Shown here one piece after another: positions 11,100-22,568 of a stretch of DNA of 41,834 bases (positions within the stretch are counted from its first letter, which is position 1; each line of letters starts with the position of its first letter). This stretch comes from Scytalidium lignicola. Lineage: Eukaryota > Ascomycota > Leotiomycetes. Made by a program: the position numbers and the translations under genes. The notes below the pieces were generated by a model. It had not been told where the DNA came from. It was given only the letters and a program-made list of their open reading frames with translations, and searched no databases. The DNA lies in NCBI GenBank assembly GCA_002812745.2, contig NCSJ02000357.1, forward strand, positions 1 to 41,834, in the 5' to 3' direction.

Positions 11100-14000
11100 A
11101 GATTATAAAGTTTACTACTTACAAGTAAATACTCTTTATACTTAAGCATAATTAGTTTTGCTTTTCAATTACCTAAGTACTTTATACTAATACTAATAGA
11201 CAATAATATAAAGCTTAAGAATAACAAGAAATATAACAGAAACAAAAGATATAAGAAGGAATATAAAGGAAAATAGGTTAGAAACTATTATAAGAATAAT
11301 AAAGAGTATTATAAGGGTAAATTAAACGATATTAATCAAGAAATAAGAATAAGGAATAAACTTTAAGAATATTACTATAAAGAATATATAAGAATACTTA
11401 ACTACTAAAGTTTATAAGTATTATCTTGATGGAATTAATAACATAAACTTATAAAACTTATTCCAAGAAGACTTCAAGAACTTTACAATTGATACCTTCA
11501 AGGTTATTACTCAGAAAGAGATATAAAGCTTATAGAATTGCTTTCATTATAATAACATACATATAATACATAATACTAAGAGTATTACAATCATTTAAAC
11601 TCTTATAAATGTTATACAAGAAGAAGAATAATACTTATAAAGTAAAGAAGACTTTTAATATACTTCTTAAAACCTTTAAAAAAGACTTATTACCTTTGTA
11701 ATTATTATACTTCTTATAATTACCTACCTTATAAATGCTTAAATCAACCTTAAGGTTCTTAGTTCAATATATACAAGTTAAGAATCAAGTACTTTTCTGA
11801 CCTTTATAACCTTTTAGAACAATTATTAACAGTTTTACAAGTTATAACAAGATTATAGCTTTTATCATAAGCTTAACTTATTACTATTACCTTTAACTTA
11901 GCTTGTGTATATGAAATAACTCTCCAATATCATTAAGATATACATAAAAGACTAGAAGTATAATAGAATAATTAATAACTTTAAATATAAATTAATAATC
12001 TTCAAGAGTTATTATAAACAAGTAAAATTGCCAAAGGAATTCTATATTAAAGTATTCTTTATTATGTTAACAAGGCTAGTAAAAGGTTATTTTATTATTA
12101 ATAATCTTATTAAACGTATATTCAAAGAAGTATATACTTACTTATATAATTTCTACAAAGGACTTATATACTATTGTTAAATCTATACTGAATAAGAAGG
12201 TATAACATTAACCTTGATCATAATCATAAACCTTAAGAAAACAACATTTGAAAATGTATAATTACTTATCAACAAGCTTTAAAAGCTTTAATACAATCTC
12301 TAGTTAACTTATAAGACAATTAATATTCTTTACAAGAAGTTGATTATTGCTTGTTAAAGATTTTTAACAAGTAGATATACTATTTCAAACTTATTAAAAG
12401 ATTTAGAATAACTTATCAACAAACTTTACTTGTTTATTATGTTATACAAAAAGGAAAAAGAGTAAGAATACTATAATAAAACCTACTTTACAAATTGTTA
12501 TTATTATACTAATCATAAAGTAAACTAACAATTTAATTCACAAGGCCTTAAGTATACTGCTTTATACTCTTAAACATAAAGAAGATGCTTTATATACAAA
12601 AGAGAAGAATATTAATTATAAAAACACTTATNAAAAAGAGCAAGATATAAAGAAAGTATGTTTTAAAGCTAAAAATATAAGTAAATTTAACTTTAACATT
12701 TATAACTTTGAATAATGTTTTAATGAACAGTTTAAACAATACATTGTTAATTGTAAAGGAAATAACTCTGAAGAAGAACTAAACTTTACTTTTAAGACTT
12801 TATTTATCAATAATAATCTAAAAACAAACTTTAAAAAACCTAACTAGCTTAAAATTATATTCTTTATTATAACTATGTTCTTTACCTTATATAAAAGTTT
12901 TTTAATAGAATTAACTATACTAATTACTACAAAATTAACTAATAACACTTTCTTATACTAATTAACCACTAAGGTATTAACAATTAAGAATTACCCTTAA
13001 GAACCTGATTTAAAAACCTTTATAACAATTACAACAGAAGTATATAATATAAAGAGCTTAACAAGATACAATTTAAGACAATTTTATAGAATCTTAATCA
13101 ATACAAAAGTTACAAAGTACTTTATAACTAATTATAATCAATTTAAAGTTTTACAATAAGTAGACTAAACTATAATATTAAACATTACAATTAAAGGTAT
13201 GATGATAATATAATTTAGAATCAAGAGTATAACTTTGATAAGTTTTATACTAGTAAATATATCAATTAAGCAAATTGAATTTTATGTAATTGAATTAACT
13301 ATTCTCTTTTTGTTATACTTAATAAATATAAACTAATTAAATGTGTATTTCAACAACCTTATAAACTTACTTATTACTTTATAAGGAAGTATTCTAGTTA
13401 TATGACGATTTGGCTATAACTTTTTATTTTAGGATATATCTTTACATACCCTCGTTTTTGATTTATTAAAAGAAAATCCTTATTTCTTGACTAACATAAA
13501 ATTATAATGTTTACATTAACCTTTTGGCTATTTGTTAATAACTAAATTATAATGTATATTAGATTGTACAAGTTATAATATTAACAAAGATATATTAGAA
13601 TACCTTATCAAGTTCTATGCTTATTATTAATACTATAAGAAGTTGTTAAGAAAATTCAGATTTAACTTATAANATGANNTCAACTTCAATTACTNTATTA
13701 TCATNAATGTCTTTTANATNAACANNAAACTTATACTNTATATTNTTAATGAAGNAANATNTTATNAAGCTAGTAAATAACTTNAGAATATNAGTNTAAA
13801 GTATANTTAAAATACTTTACAAACTTATTAGATCAACANTTACTTAAGACTTCTAGACTAGATTATAACTAANNTTANAAANAACTTTGTTAATAAGNAG
13901 TTNTAACAAAGTACTATAACTATAAGAATAACNTTAAAAGTAATTCTANTNAAAAGCTTATAACTNAATTNGTTATNTTAAACAATATNANATACTTATA

Positions 14001-16260
14001 TAATATACTTANTANATAATTANAATTAAAATCTANAATCTTGACAAAGATATAACTTTANAAATANNATTNAAAGCTGTTAACAATTCAGTAGGACTTA
14101 ATGNACTTATCCTTATACTACTNGTTTACAATGCTTACTTATATATATNAGAANTTAACACNTTANCCTTAACTATAAGTTAAAGAGTTATAATAATTAA
14201 GAAGGTTATAGAGGAAATCAGTAAAATCAAGGTAAAACAATAAGTACAAAATACAATCAACATGTATAATAACCTTGATATAAGTATCATTCATAATCTA
14301 CTGTTAAATTCAGATGTTCTTATATAGAGAGTAAGAAACATAAGCTAGAACAAAAGCTAAGAAAAGTTATACAAGCTTATAAGTATAAATGGAAAAACAT
14401 ATGTATTAACATTACTATATAAGAACATATTATTCAGGTTAATAATTGTAAAACTATACCTTATACTTACAAAAAGAATTAATAGAATTAAGTTACTAAA
14501 GCTAGAATTAGAAACTACAACTATTAAAGAGTATTAAGAAGAGCTTAACAAGTTAATTATAACTATTGCTCTACTACTAGTACTATTAGTAAAGTGTAAA
14601 CATAAAAGACCTTGTAAATACCTTGAAGTCATCATTTTCTTATAAGATGAGGAATCTGAACAACCTTAATTTACAACCTTATATTAAGTTAAAATATTAA
14701 GATTACTTAAAAAAGGCGTTTTCAAGATTATAAACCTTTAAAACATACTTAACAATATACATATATTTAACATTAAGTTTATAAATAAAATCAAAAACAA
14801 GAGAACTGAAAAAGCTTTTAAAAATTTATGCCTTATAGTATAAACTTACAAAGATAATAAGAAGAAGCTTATTTTAACCTAATTACTTATTATTCAACAT
14901 GTTAACTAGTGTATTATTCTCTGTATTATTATTATAAAGTACAAAAGTACAAGCTTGTACTTATAGGACATTTCACAAGTATATATATAATTTACTATCT
15001 TGTTAAATTAGGATTTTTATGTATAATTACCTTTAAAGCTTACAGAACAACTTAGTCTTCATAAAGGCTTAATTTTATAAGTTGTAAAGCTACTTTACAA
15101 AGTCCTTAAAGTTAGAAACTACTAATTCTAAACTTATTACTCTTATTATGTTAAGGTGCTTATTATAAAACCATCAACATATAACCTTTACTTACTATAT
15201 AATACTGAACTTTTCAGTGTTATAAAGCTTCAAACTGATAATACCTTGTTTATCAGAGACATTTAATTTACTGGACTTGAGTAAGAACAATTNAAAAAAA
15301 GCTAATTTTCTAGCAAAAGAACATGAAATATTGATTACTAACAAGGAAATCAAGTTTAATAAGAATATTATACAATTAAACAATACTAGAATTTCACTTA
15401 CTCAAGAATGTTAATATATTAATCTACAACTTGTAACCAAGAAATTAACTATTATAATAAGCTCATAAGGAATTATATATTAAAACCTTATTACCAAGGA
15501 GTAATATATTATACAATATACTCAAAGAGTATATATAACTTCAGTTTACTAACTAAAAGCATTATACAACTTATCAATAGTTACTTAGGTTATTAATCTT
15601 AACTAAGAAGATATAAAATCACTGAATAAACACTTATAATAACAAATCTAGAATATTATTAAAGGAATACAATTCATCAAGTTTAATAAGAAGATATTAT
15701 AATTATTAATCTTTATAAACACCTTATTTGTAAACAACAAAGACTTATCATTATAAATTAGTTACATTATAATGCTTGTAAACTGTAAAGGAAATACAAA
15801 TACATTATATTAGACGTTGATCAAGTGTAAAAAGGTTATATGTAGCATTTTGGCCTCAGAATTGTACAGAATAGCTTATGGGTTTGATATAAAAACTATG
15901 ATCAAGTTAATTATCAAAGGAATCCTCAAAATCAACCTCTTACTGGTTATATGTACAGATTTAAGGTTATTGTACAATTGCCTTGTTAAGTTGGGAATTA
16001 CACAGGAAAAGCAACTTATGATTGATGTAATGTACTTCTACTAAGTGTACAAATGACGCTAGATCGCTGAAGTACAATGGATTGAAGGAACCATAAATCC
16101 AGCTGATTCTATGACCAAAGGAAAGTTATCAAATGCTCTGAAACAACTGTTGAATACTAATAAAGTACAATTAGAAGTGGTAGAATAAGTAGAACATGAC
16201 AACGTAGATGGCAAAACAGAAGATCCTACGGAGAAGGGATTTGGAGTTATTCCCAATTAG
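11100..16260 (+). pseudogene. Copia polyprotein relic (gag, protease, RT, RNase H)
   Basis: The protease active site is at about 13097-13108, reading I-N-T-K where D-T-G is expected. Downstream it has a conserved Q-I-E-F-Y-V-I-E stretch and N-V-Y-F-N-N-L. The reverse transcriptase catalytic pair, preceded by L-Q-T, is at 15234-15242 and reads T-D-N instead of T-D-D. RNase H occupies 15815-16260: A-S-E-L-Y-R-I-A-Y-G-F-D, C-T-D-L-R-L-L-Y-N-C, then A-D-S-M-T-K-G-K-L-S-N-A-L and a stop. In-frame stops are few in this last part and very many upstream. The ORF at 15817-16044 is part of the RNase H. The exact gag start is not determinable. Confidence 0.85.
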
Positions 16261-16344
16261 GCAATTAGCATGCAATTAGGAAAACTCTACAGATTTGAGC
16301 GTTTTAGGAGTTACAGTGTACGGCCATTTTTAAAGTGGTTCCAG

Positions 16345-16540
16345 TGTTAGTAGAATAGCAGTTACATACACGTGATATTCATGTGCCCCTGTAAGCTAGT
16401 CCCGATTAGGTAGTGGGAACGAGCAAAGCTCTTACAGCTTTGCTCTCCCACCCCTAATCGTACAACAACCATAGAATAGCACAACGAGTATATTATGTAT
16501 AATTGCGTACCGTACTTCGTGTTACAGGTGAACCGACAAT
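16345..16540 (+). repeat. Copia 3' LTR, truncated, little mutated
   Basis: It starts TGTTAGTAGAATAGCAG and matches the LTR at 10349 for about 190 bp while retaining most C and G. It ends near 16540, where similarity stops and unrelated AT-rich sequence follows, so roughly two thirds of the LTR is missing. It is the best record in the window of the unmutated LTR and allows the direction of change in the others to be read. Confidence 0.8.
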
Positions 16541-16735
16541 ACTTTTATGAAATCAATTTGTACTTTTATATTAAATTTTAATATTATAAATTACATTTTT
16601 ATCTGAAAAATAAAATTATAGCCATTATTATAGTAATCTATTTACAAATTATATATTATAATATAGAATCTTAACATATTACTTTATTCTTTCACAATAT
16701 TTTATGCAATATAATGCAAATCACGTGAATAGGTT
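16541..16735. other. AT-rich spacer
   Basis: This is about 195 bp of A/T-rich sequence between the truncated LTR and the GC-rich inverted repeat. No gene, repeat or motif is recognised. Confidence 0.5.
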
Positions 16736-16739
16736 TAAT

Positions 16740-16862
16740 AGGGTGCCGGTGGGTACCTACCTCCTACCCAGCCCTGGGTTTTCTGGGGTTTGGGGTTTTT
16801 TNAAAAGTCAAAACCCACCCACTGGGTCCCCATGGGGTGGGTACCCAGTGGGTTTTGGGGCC
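16740..16862. repeat. GC-rich inverted repeat at the transporter breakpoint
   Basis: The stretch is built from TGGGT, ACCCA and GGGG words. Arms AAAACCCACCCACTGGGT (16810-16827) and ACCCAGTGGGTTTT (about 16842-16856) are inverted copies apart from a 4-nt CCCA insertion, and they flank CCCCATGGGG. The left half (16740-16800) carries GGGTACCTACC and CTGGGG/TTGGGG runs. One ambiguous base at 16802 lies in a T/A homopolymer junction. It sits exactly where the homology of the following transporter gene starts. It is likely a short foldback element or the edge of a larger insertion. Confidence 0.6.
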
Positions 16863-16877
16863 CATTCCTCACTCTAC

Positions 16878-18153
16878 TGCTGGCGTTCACAACTTCGGAA
16901 GTATACTATGTCTGTATCACACCCTTGAAGTTATCGACTCATATATTCTGACTATTGTAGCCTGTAGAATCCTCCTTGGTTGCGTAGAAGCCGGCTTCTT
17001 CCCATCAGCGATCTTCTATCTGACTCTCTTCTATACGAGAGAGGAGATCGCTAAGCGGATTTCTATCTTCTATATGATGGGCTTTGTTGCGAATGCGGTC
17101 AGCGGTTTAATTGCCTATAGTGTGTTTCAATGGAAAAATATGCCTCTCTATGGTAAGAACAGTACCCCAATAAATAACTTGACATAACATAAGGCAGACT
17201 GGCAGTATTTGTTTATAATCGAGGGAGTAATGACGACTGTGCTTGCCATTTGCGCATTTATGCTGTTGCCACAGGGTGTTTCTCAGTCTCGATATTTCAA
17301 TGAAGAAGAGGGAAAATGTTCAAAGATTCGGCTGGCATTATATACTGAAAGCCAAGAAGCTAAATTCACGTGGAGGGCGGCTCTTCTGCCGCTTTTCCAT
17401 TGGCAAACCTGGATGTTTGGAGCGATGGCCTTGGGTTACGGCGTTGCTTGTGCTAGCATTTCGAATTTCCTGCCAGTAGGTAGTTTGGGATGCTTTCAGT
17501 CTCCCTGGATCTGATTACCGTGTTGCTAACGTACCCAAGACAATAATCAAGAGACTAGCTACCAATACTGTCCGAGCCAACTTGTTGACAATCGCCCCGA
17601 ATATAAGCGGTGGCTTGTTTATGGTTGTTTGTTGGATATCTGATCGGTATCAGCAGCGAGCTCTATGTGCTATTGGTGCAACTATAATTTCCATGATTGG
17701 ATTCATTGTTCTTGGGACAGCCGATCTGGTACATCACACTGGTGCCGGCTATTTCTGGTAGGTCTTAGAGTCCATCTAGAAGGACAAGCAGCAATAAAAT
17801 CTAACTCCTACAGCACATTCCTTTTAACCTTTGGCACATTTACCCCCGCTGTCATCGTCCCCGCTTGGTTATCTAGCAACCAAAGCTCCTTATCAGGTCG
17901 AGCCACACAGCTAGGCCTCATTGCAGGGTTACAGAATATTGGGGGAATAATATCATCTGAATCTTTTAGGAGTCAAGATTCACCAGTCTATGCCCCAGCT
18001 TTGATTGTGTCAGCTTGCTTTCAGGGTTTCATGATCTTATCGGCCACGGGAGCCTATCTTTATTATCGGCAAATGAACCGTAAACTAGACTCTGGAGAGA
18101 TCGCCTTCATTACAGGCAGAGAGGATTATCCTGAGTTTAGGTATATTCTCTGA
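16878..18153 (+). pseudogene. MFS transporter, anion:cation symporter (Dal5-like) family, 5'-truncated
   Basis: The product would be a plasma-membrane permease of the ACS family (allantoate/nicotinate-type carboxylate substrates). Exons are about 16878-17152, 17198-17475, 17540-17757 and 17814-18153. The three introns (45, 64 and 56 nt) have GT..AG ends and CTAAC-like branch points. The first recognisable segment is A-C-R-I-L-L-G-C-V-E-A-G-F-F-P (TM4), followed by D-W-Q-Y-L-F-I-I-E-G. The second half continues through I-S-D-R-Y-Q-Q-R-A and L-Q-N-I-G-G to a clean stop TGA at 18151-18153. From TM4 to the end all phases match and there is no internal stop. The N-terminus with TM1-3 (about 130 residues) and any start codon are missing, replaced by the GC-rich inverted repeat. 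It reads as a gene cut by an insertion or rearrangement rather than ruined by point mutation. Confidence 0.85.
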
Positions 18154-18603
18154 AGGATAGGTTATGCCTAATGACCCAACTAGAGGCTAGAGCTACGAGA
18201 TACATCTCTGATGATTGTAAGAATAACATTAACTATGCTTAAGCTTTTTATCTTAGAAACTTAAATTGTTGTTACTTATAAGCTGTCAAGTAGAACAGAC
18301 AGGATGGTCGCTAGCGTACGTTATTCAATCGGTGATGAATAGTAGATGCACCGGGATCAACAGCAGAGAGTAGCTTATAGCTATGGAGGCTTCGAGGCTA
18401 GGCAACAAAATTTTTTGTTGAGGCCAGGTAAGGTAGTCATGCAAGGCGGAGTAATGTCTAAGCCACAGGGCTAGCCTCGGCAGATTCTAGCGACAAACGG
18501 TGCATGGATGTTATCAACTTAACATCTCATACACAACATTTATAATATAATCTTGTAACATTCCTCACTCTAACTCTCCAAATATTAAGTTGATTCAATC
18601 ATC
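18154..18603. other. Intergenic stretch with a short perfect hairpin
   Basis: It separates the transporter pseudogene from the 2EXR-like gene. At 18403-18420 there is a perfect inverted repeat, CAACAAAA/TTTTGTTG around TT. The 100 bp before the next start are AT-rich with pyrimidine runs (CATTCCTCACTCTAACTCTCC near 18560), as is usual in fungal core promoters. No coding frame is supported. Confidence 0.5.
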
Positions 18604-19446
18604 ATGGTGGATTTACTCACTCTCCCTCGTGAAGTTCGCGACCAAATTTACAACTGGGCATTATCAGACTCGTTGGCCTCATCCAGACGTCGAGACTTGC
18701 AGCGTGAGCGTAAACGTGTTGCTTACTCTCCGGAGGATCCAGAAACATTATGGGGGGAAGAAAGAGTACGATATCCGGTTCATACCTCATTGCCGCCAGC
18801 ACATGGGCTACTCCACACAAGTCGCCAGGTCCGTTGTGAGTTCTTGGATAGCATTAAGCGTCTTGGTCCGCTCACATATAAGGTTAATTTGGCGCAACGC
18901 CCTAATAAGGGAGTTTTAGCTCCTACTTAGATCTCTATACCTTACTTCACGGATAGAATTGATGTACTGGAAGTTCTCTGGAAAGTTAGGGCCGGCAAAA
19001 CGAGCAGCATCGCAACATTTGTGCAAGATAACGAGCCGTATGACTCGAGCGGAGCTGGCATTAGTTCGGCATTTGTCCTGCTTCAAAGATTTATTGAAAG
19101 AGGAGTCTACTTATTATCTAAGAAGAAGGCCAGGAAAATCCATATTAGGACGTTGGTAATGCATTTGAATATCTCTGAGGAGATAGGCGAGGATTTTGAT
19201 AATTTCTCCATACAAGGGGTGGTAAGAGAGATTATTGAGTTCCTGGACGAGTGGATGTTGGGAATCAAATTCGTCAGATGGGATATGGAGGCTAGATTGA
19301 GGGAGACTGTTCAATTTAAGCTGTTTGCCAGTAAGATTGACCGAGTACAATTGCTTGCCAATGGTGTCTTGAAGCATGAGTGGGAAGTACGTGAAATGGT
19401 TGCGAAGAGGGAAGATATAGAAAGCGTGCGGTATGCAACATTATAG
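18604..19446 (+). pseudogene. 2EXR-like/F-box-like hypothetical protein with one in-frame stop
   Basis: The ATG at 18604 is preceded by ATC and followed by M-V-D-L-L-T-L-P-R-E-V-R-D-Q-I-Y. This matches the opening L-P-x-E-x-R-x-x-I-Y of fungal 2EXR/F-box-like proteins of unknown function. Residues near 70 read L-L-H-T-S-R-Q-V-R-C-E-F, also typical. The frame is open for 108 codons, hits TAG at 18928-18930, then continues in the same frame to the stop at 19444-19446, about 280 codons in all. The context P-T-stop-I-S-I-P with T-D-R-I-D following suits Trp at the stop, so TGG to TAG (CpA to TpA on the other strand) is the likely event. The second half is rich in charged residues without a recognised domain. 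It might still yield a truncated 108-residue product. The overlapping frames at 18590, 18617 and 19114 are shadows. Confidence 0.7.
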
Positions 19447-19805
19447 GATTAGCCTGGCGTGTAGTTCTTTAATGATGTTATTTTAATTAACTTGTGCTCT
19501 TCTTGTTTTCTAAACTTCCCATTATTTTTGGTACGGTACCGTATTTGATCTAGCATTTAGTTTCAATTTTTAAAACAGGTTTTGCATTTATTTTTCTCAT
19601 ATATATTATTTATGTACCATATCCCGATTTATTAAAGGAATTGACGGTTAACGTTTAAGCTGACGAACAAGACTTGATACACAATAAAGTTTATAGCATT
19701 ATATCATTAACCTGTTAAAACAATTGCCATGAATAAGAACCGTGAATGCATATAAACCTATTTCTCCAATTCCATACCTCCTATAAACTTTTTAGTTTAG
19801 GTAGA
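19447..19805. other. Intergenic stretch between convergent genes
   Basis: This is about 360 bp of moderately AT-rich sequence between the 3' ends of the 2EXR-like gene (+) and the HET gene (-). It includes GGTACGGTACCG at 19531-19542, containing a short palindrome, and T-rich runs suitable for 3' ends. No gene is recognised. Confidence 0.5.
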
Positions 19806-21382
19806 TCAAACTAAAATCAAAGTCTTCTTCGGACACAAATCAAATATAGAGATACCCTGTACGCGCGCGATACCTGCCCGTGAGAACACATCATGACTAT
19901 CCGTAAGTGCCAAGAGAAGGCCCCAATATAATTTCTCGTGACTTTCAAGTGGGCTAGCGGTCATACCCAGACACCATAATGTGGTTCGTGACCAGTTTTG
20001 CTCTTCTGGTATATCAGTACAAGTTAAAGTACCTTGCAATGGTTCGCTGGGACTTTCTAGGTCTACCGTCTGTTCTAGACCTATTTGCAGGTTTCTAATA
20101 GGCATTGCTGAGATATTGGACACCCCCATTAGATATTAGCCAATTAGCAATGAGAATTCTCAGCAATGGTCCAACAAGTTTTAGTGTTCCAGCAGAGACT
20201 TCACCCAAAGAACCTTCTACATGTTCAAGATGGCAGTCGATTACTCTAGAAAGAATATCTTCTCTAGTGGAGGTGCTGAATTTCATTAGAATTTGGCCAT
20301 CAAGGGGTGCCTAAGACCATGAAGGAGCTCGGCAATTAAGTGGTCGTTTGAGTTTATAATTAAACGCTTCCTAGAGTAGGCCATCAATCATATCATTCCT
20401 CCAGATTCCTGCATGGTACTCATCTTCGAGTACAACCTTAATATGTGCTGCCAGACCGTATATCGCAACGAGCTTTTCTCTATCGTAAGTAAGTTTTCTG
20501 GCTATGTAGTTCATAACAATAAAGGCCCATCTCTGAAGATGGAGATCTTTGCCCTGCATATTCTCCATTCGAAGACCAGGTGCTATTCCCATCTCGCCAT
20601 CCCGTTGTGATATTCTTTTACTATCACAAAGCCAACCAATCATCTTGCGTCCATAAAATACGACTCGATGTGGTAACACAATCTCTTGGAGGCACCAGGC
20701 ACGGGTACCAGTATGATCTTGCGACGACTTCGAGAATGGAACTTCATCGATATATTCAGTGACATAAATGTCTCCTGAGCTATCCGAAGGTCTAAACTTG
20801 CAGGTTGTAGATGCTAGTGATGATCGCTTTACAAAGCGTCCACCTTCGCTTTCTGGCGAGGCAGAAGCGTTAATTGTTAGGAAAGAGTTTGCATAGATAG
20901 CGACCATTTGAGCAGACTAAAAAANGTCAACCATCTTCATAATCTTGCACTATGCAGAGTGAATCAATCCAAAGATAACAAATCCCAAGAGTCCGGGTGA
21001 TCTTAACTACATCACGGAATGTCTAAGGCAATGTTGTGATAGGAATTTCTCTTACCCGTTCTAGGTATGTTGATATGGTAGTAGTAAGTGGCCGCGATTC
21101 ACCCCAGCAATGGCTTAGCGCAATATAGTGGGATCTCAAACCAGCATAAACTGTTGTGTCAAATAGACACGGGTCCTGAGAACCATCTCATGGTCCAACA
21201 TCAATGACACGGAGTGGCAAAAAAGGTGTTTTTTCAACGAATATATATTTCTTTAAGGCTTTTATATCGCACTTCTGGGCCCCCAGCAAGTTACATACTG
21301 TTTCTTTTCCATACATTGCCATTTCATCAGCAGGATTTGACCCAAGATACCTATGGCTAACAGCCACTGGGTTACATTCCAA
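19806..21382 (-). pseudogene. HET-domain (heterokaryon incompatibility, PF06985) protein, broken
   Basis: HET proteins take part in non-self recognition and programmed cell death in filamentous ascomycetes. On the minus strand the order is L-P-L-R-V-I-D-V-G, then A-L-S-H-C-W-G-E, then L-W-I-D-S-L-C-I-V-Q-D, then M-V-A-I-Y-A-N-S-F-L-T-I. These are the hallmarks of the HET domain. They are followed by R-A-W-C-L-Q-E and a C-terminal half with C-R-A-P-S-W-S. Lesions: TGA at 21190-21188; TAG at 21025-21023 (Q expected); a frame break at the ambiguous base 20925; TAG at 20373-20371 and at 20313-20311 (W expected in both, as in S-W-S-W-A); and a frame shift between about 20160 and 20095. The last open segment ends at 19806. 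The true N-terminus upstream of 21382 is not identified. The many shorter ORFs on both strands here are shadows or pieces. Confidence 0.85.
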
Positions 21383-22238
21383 TCAAATCTATTGCCTCAG
21401 AGAACAACGTTCGATAGCCATGTGTGCTCGCTAACTTATTGATAACATATCTGAGATCAAACTATCTATACCAAAATCCAGATGCAGTACTGCCTGCCCA
21501 TTAGTTTCGGCGTGAGAATGCTTCAGTGTTATCAATCATAAAGGGTCTTTAGCTATTCTGCTGGAGAAATTCATTAGCTCTAGTTCGTTATATCTCATTC
21601 GAGAATTAGGTACTTACGACTTTAGAACTATCACTTGGGCCTACCATGTCTTCTATGTGATTTCACGATATATAGCCTCGATCCTAGGCAAGTCTACTGA
21701 CAAGTGGACGAAGATACAAGAGCTCGAAAAGATTGCTAAAGTAACGGATCCTATTTATCCAGTAGTCCTGTCTTTAATATACTATTATAATATCCTGAAC
21801 ATAACAATGTTTTTTTCTAGTGTGTTTTGATTTAAATGATCTAAAACAGCAAGTTTCGGAGATTCATGTGATAAAATGTGCTAGAAATCATCAGTTTCTC
21901 AGAATAGAGGATTCAAATTTGTGATATCTTCAAGAAATATATGAAAAGAACCGGGGCGCAAAATTTCTAGATTTGGCAACCCATTGCCCCTGATGAATTA
22001 CATTTAGGAGTAATTAAAATAGTTTGGGGCGTGCTGCGGGTAATTGCCGTTTTCGAATTTGGCACTTCCACATCAAACGGATATGGCGCCACTGGCTTTT
22101 GACAACTCTAGAAACTCCCTTCATCCCCAAAATCAACTTTATGACTTACTTTCAGCACGCTCACTCTTCCCCGTGCACGATATCTCCCTTGGATAGATAT
22201 GAACTCTTATGCATTCATCCTATCTTTGACATCGATAT
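21383..22238. other. Intergenic or unresolved stretch
   Basis: The region between the HET relic and the sugar transporter promoter. The first ~300 bp may contain the missing HET N-terminus, but I could not recognise it on the minus strand. A frame at 21640-21800 (plus) contains T-D-K-W-T-K-I-Q-E-L-E-K, without a known motif. Nothing else is supportable. Confidence 0.4.
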
Positions 22239-22257
22239 GCGGGGGTGACATGCGGGG
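22239..22257 (+). promoter_or_regulatory. Two GCGGGG motifs (CreA/Mig1-like) upstream of sugar transporter
   Basis: GCGGGG occurs at 22239-22244 and 22252-22257, about 315 bp upstream of the transporter ATG, spaced 13 bp apart. Both fit the SYGGRG consensus of the carbon-catabolite repressor CreA, for which paired sites are the functional arrangement. Repression by glucose is therefore plausible for a sugar transporter gene. The motif is short, and this is inference only. Confidence 0.35.
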
Positions 22258-22568
22258 TTTAGATGGGGCTCGGTTGTCGAATCTGACCAGAATTTGGGGA
22301 AATAAGGCCTTGTTCCGGCAAACTCTAAATTACGAATGACTCTGATTCGGCAATGTCCCATACGGGGAGAGGTTGTAAGCATCCTGACAAATGATCCCAT
22401 ATATGATTTGGGGAAAGGTTGGGGAAGGTATTTGAGGAAGATTGGAGAAGCTGTCGTGAAACCACCAGAGCAAGGCTTCTCTAATATAGACAACCTTCCC
22501 CGTTTTCAGACAATGCCATTGTCGCTTGTTCCTGTCAACTATCTCTTGTCGAATCTTCATCTATCATC

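Larger units (their letters stand above)
10349..16540 (+). mobile_element. Copia (Ty1-like) LTR retrotransposon, near full length, RIP-mutated
   Basis: The 5' LTR begins at 10349 (TGTTAGTAGAAT). The polyprotein relic ends with a stop at 16258-16260, and the 3' LTR begins at 16345 with the same motif but is cut off at about 16540. Protease, reverse transcriptase and RNase H are recognisable in the Copia order on the plus strand; integrase was not picked out. Most of the element is extremely AT-rich and full of stops, with a dense block of ambiguous bases at 13670-14170. From about 15800 onward the mutation load drops sharply. Confidence 0.9.

Noticed and set aside
1..16500. Nuclear copy of mitochondrial DNA as the cause of the high A+T content
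   Set aside because: Copia and Gypsy domains, LTRs and directional CpA-to-TpA changes explain it. No mitochondrial gene motif was seen.
16775..16862. Telomere-like or G-quadruplex array
   Set aside because: G-runs are irregular, there is no TTAGGG repeat, and the inverted-repeat structure explains the words better.
16704..16928. 74-codon ORF across the GC-rich inverted repeat
   Set aside because: It is repeat-derived low-complexity sequence, with no support as protein.
18403..18420. Hairpin as a transcription terminator
   Set aside because: Intrinsic hairpin terminators are not expected for fungal protein genes, and it lies ~250 bp after the transporter stop.
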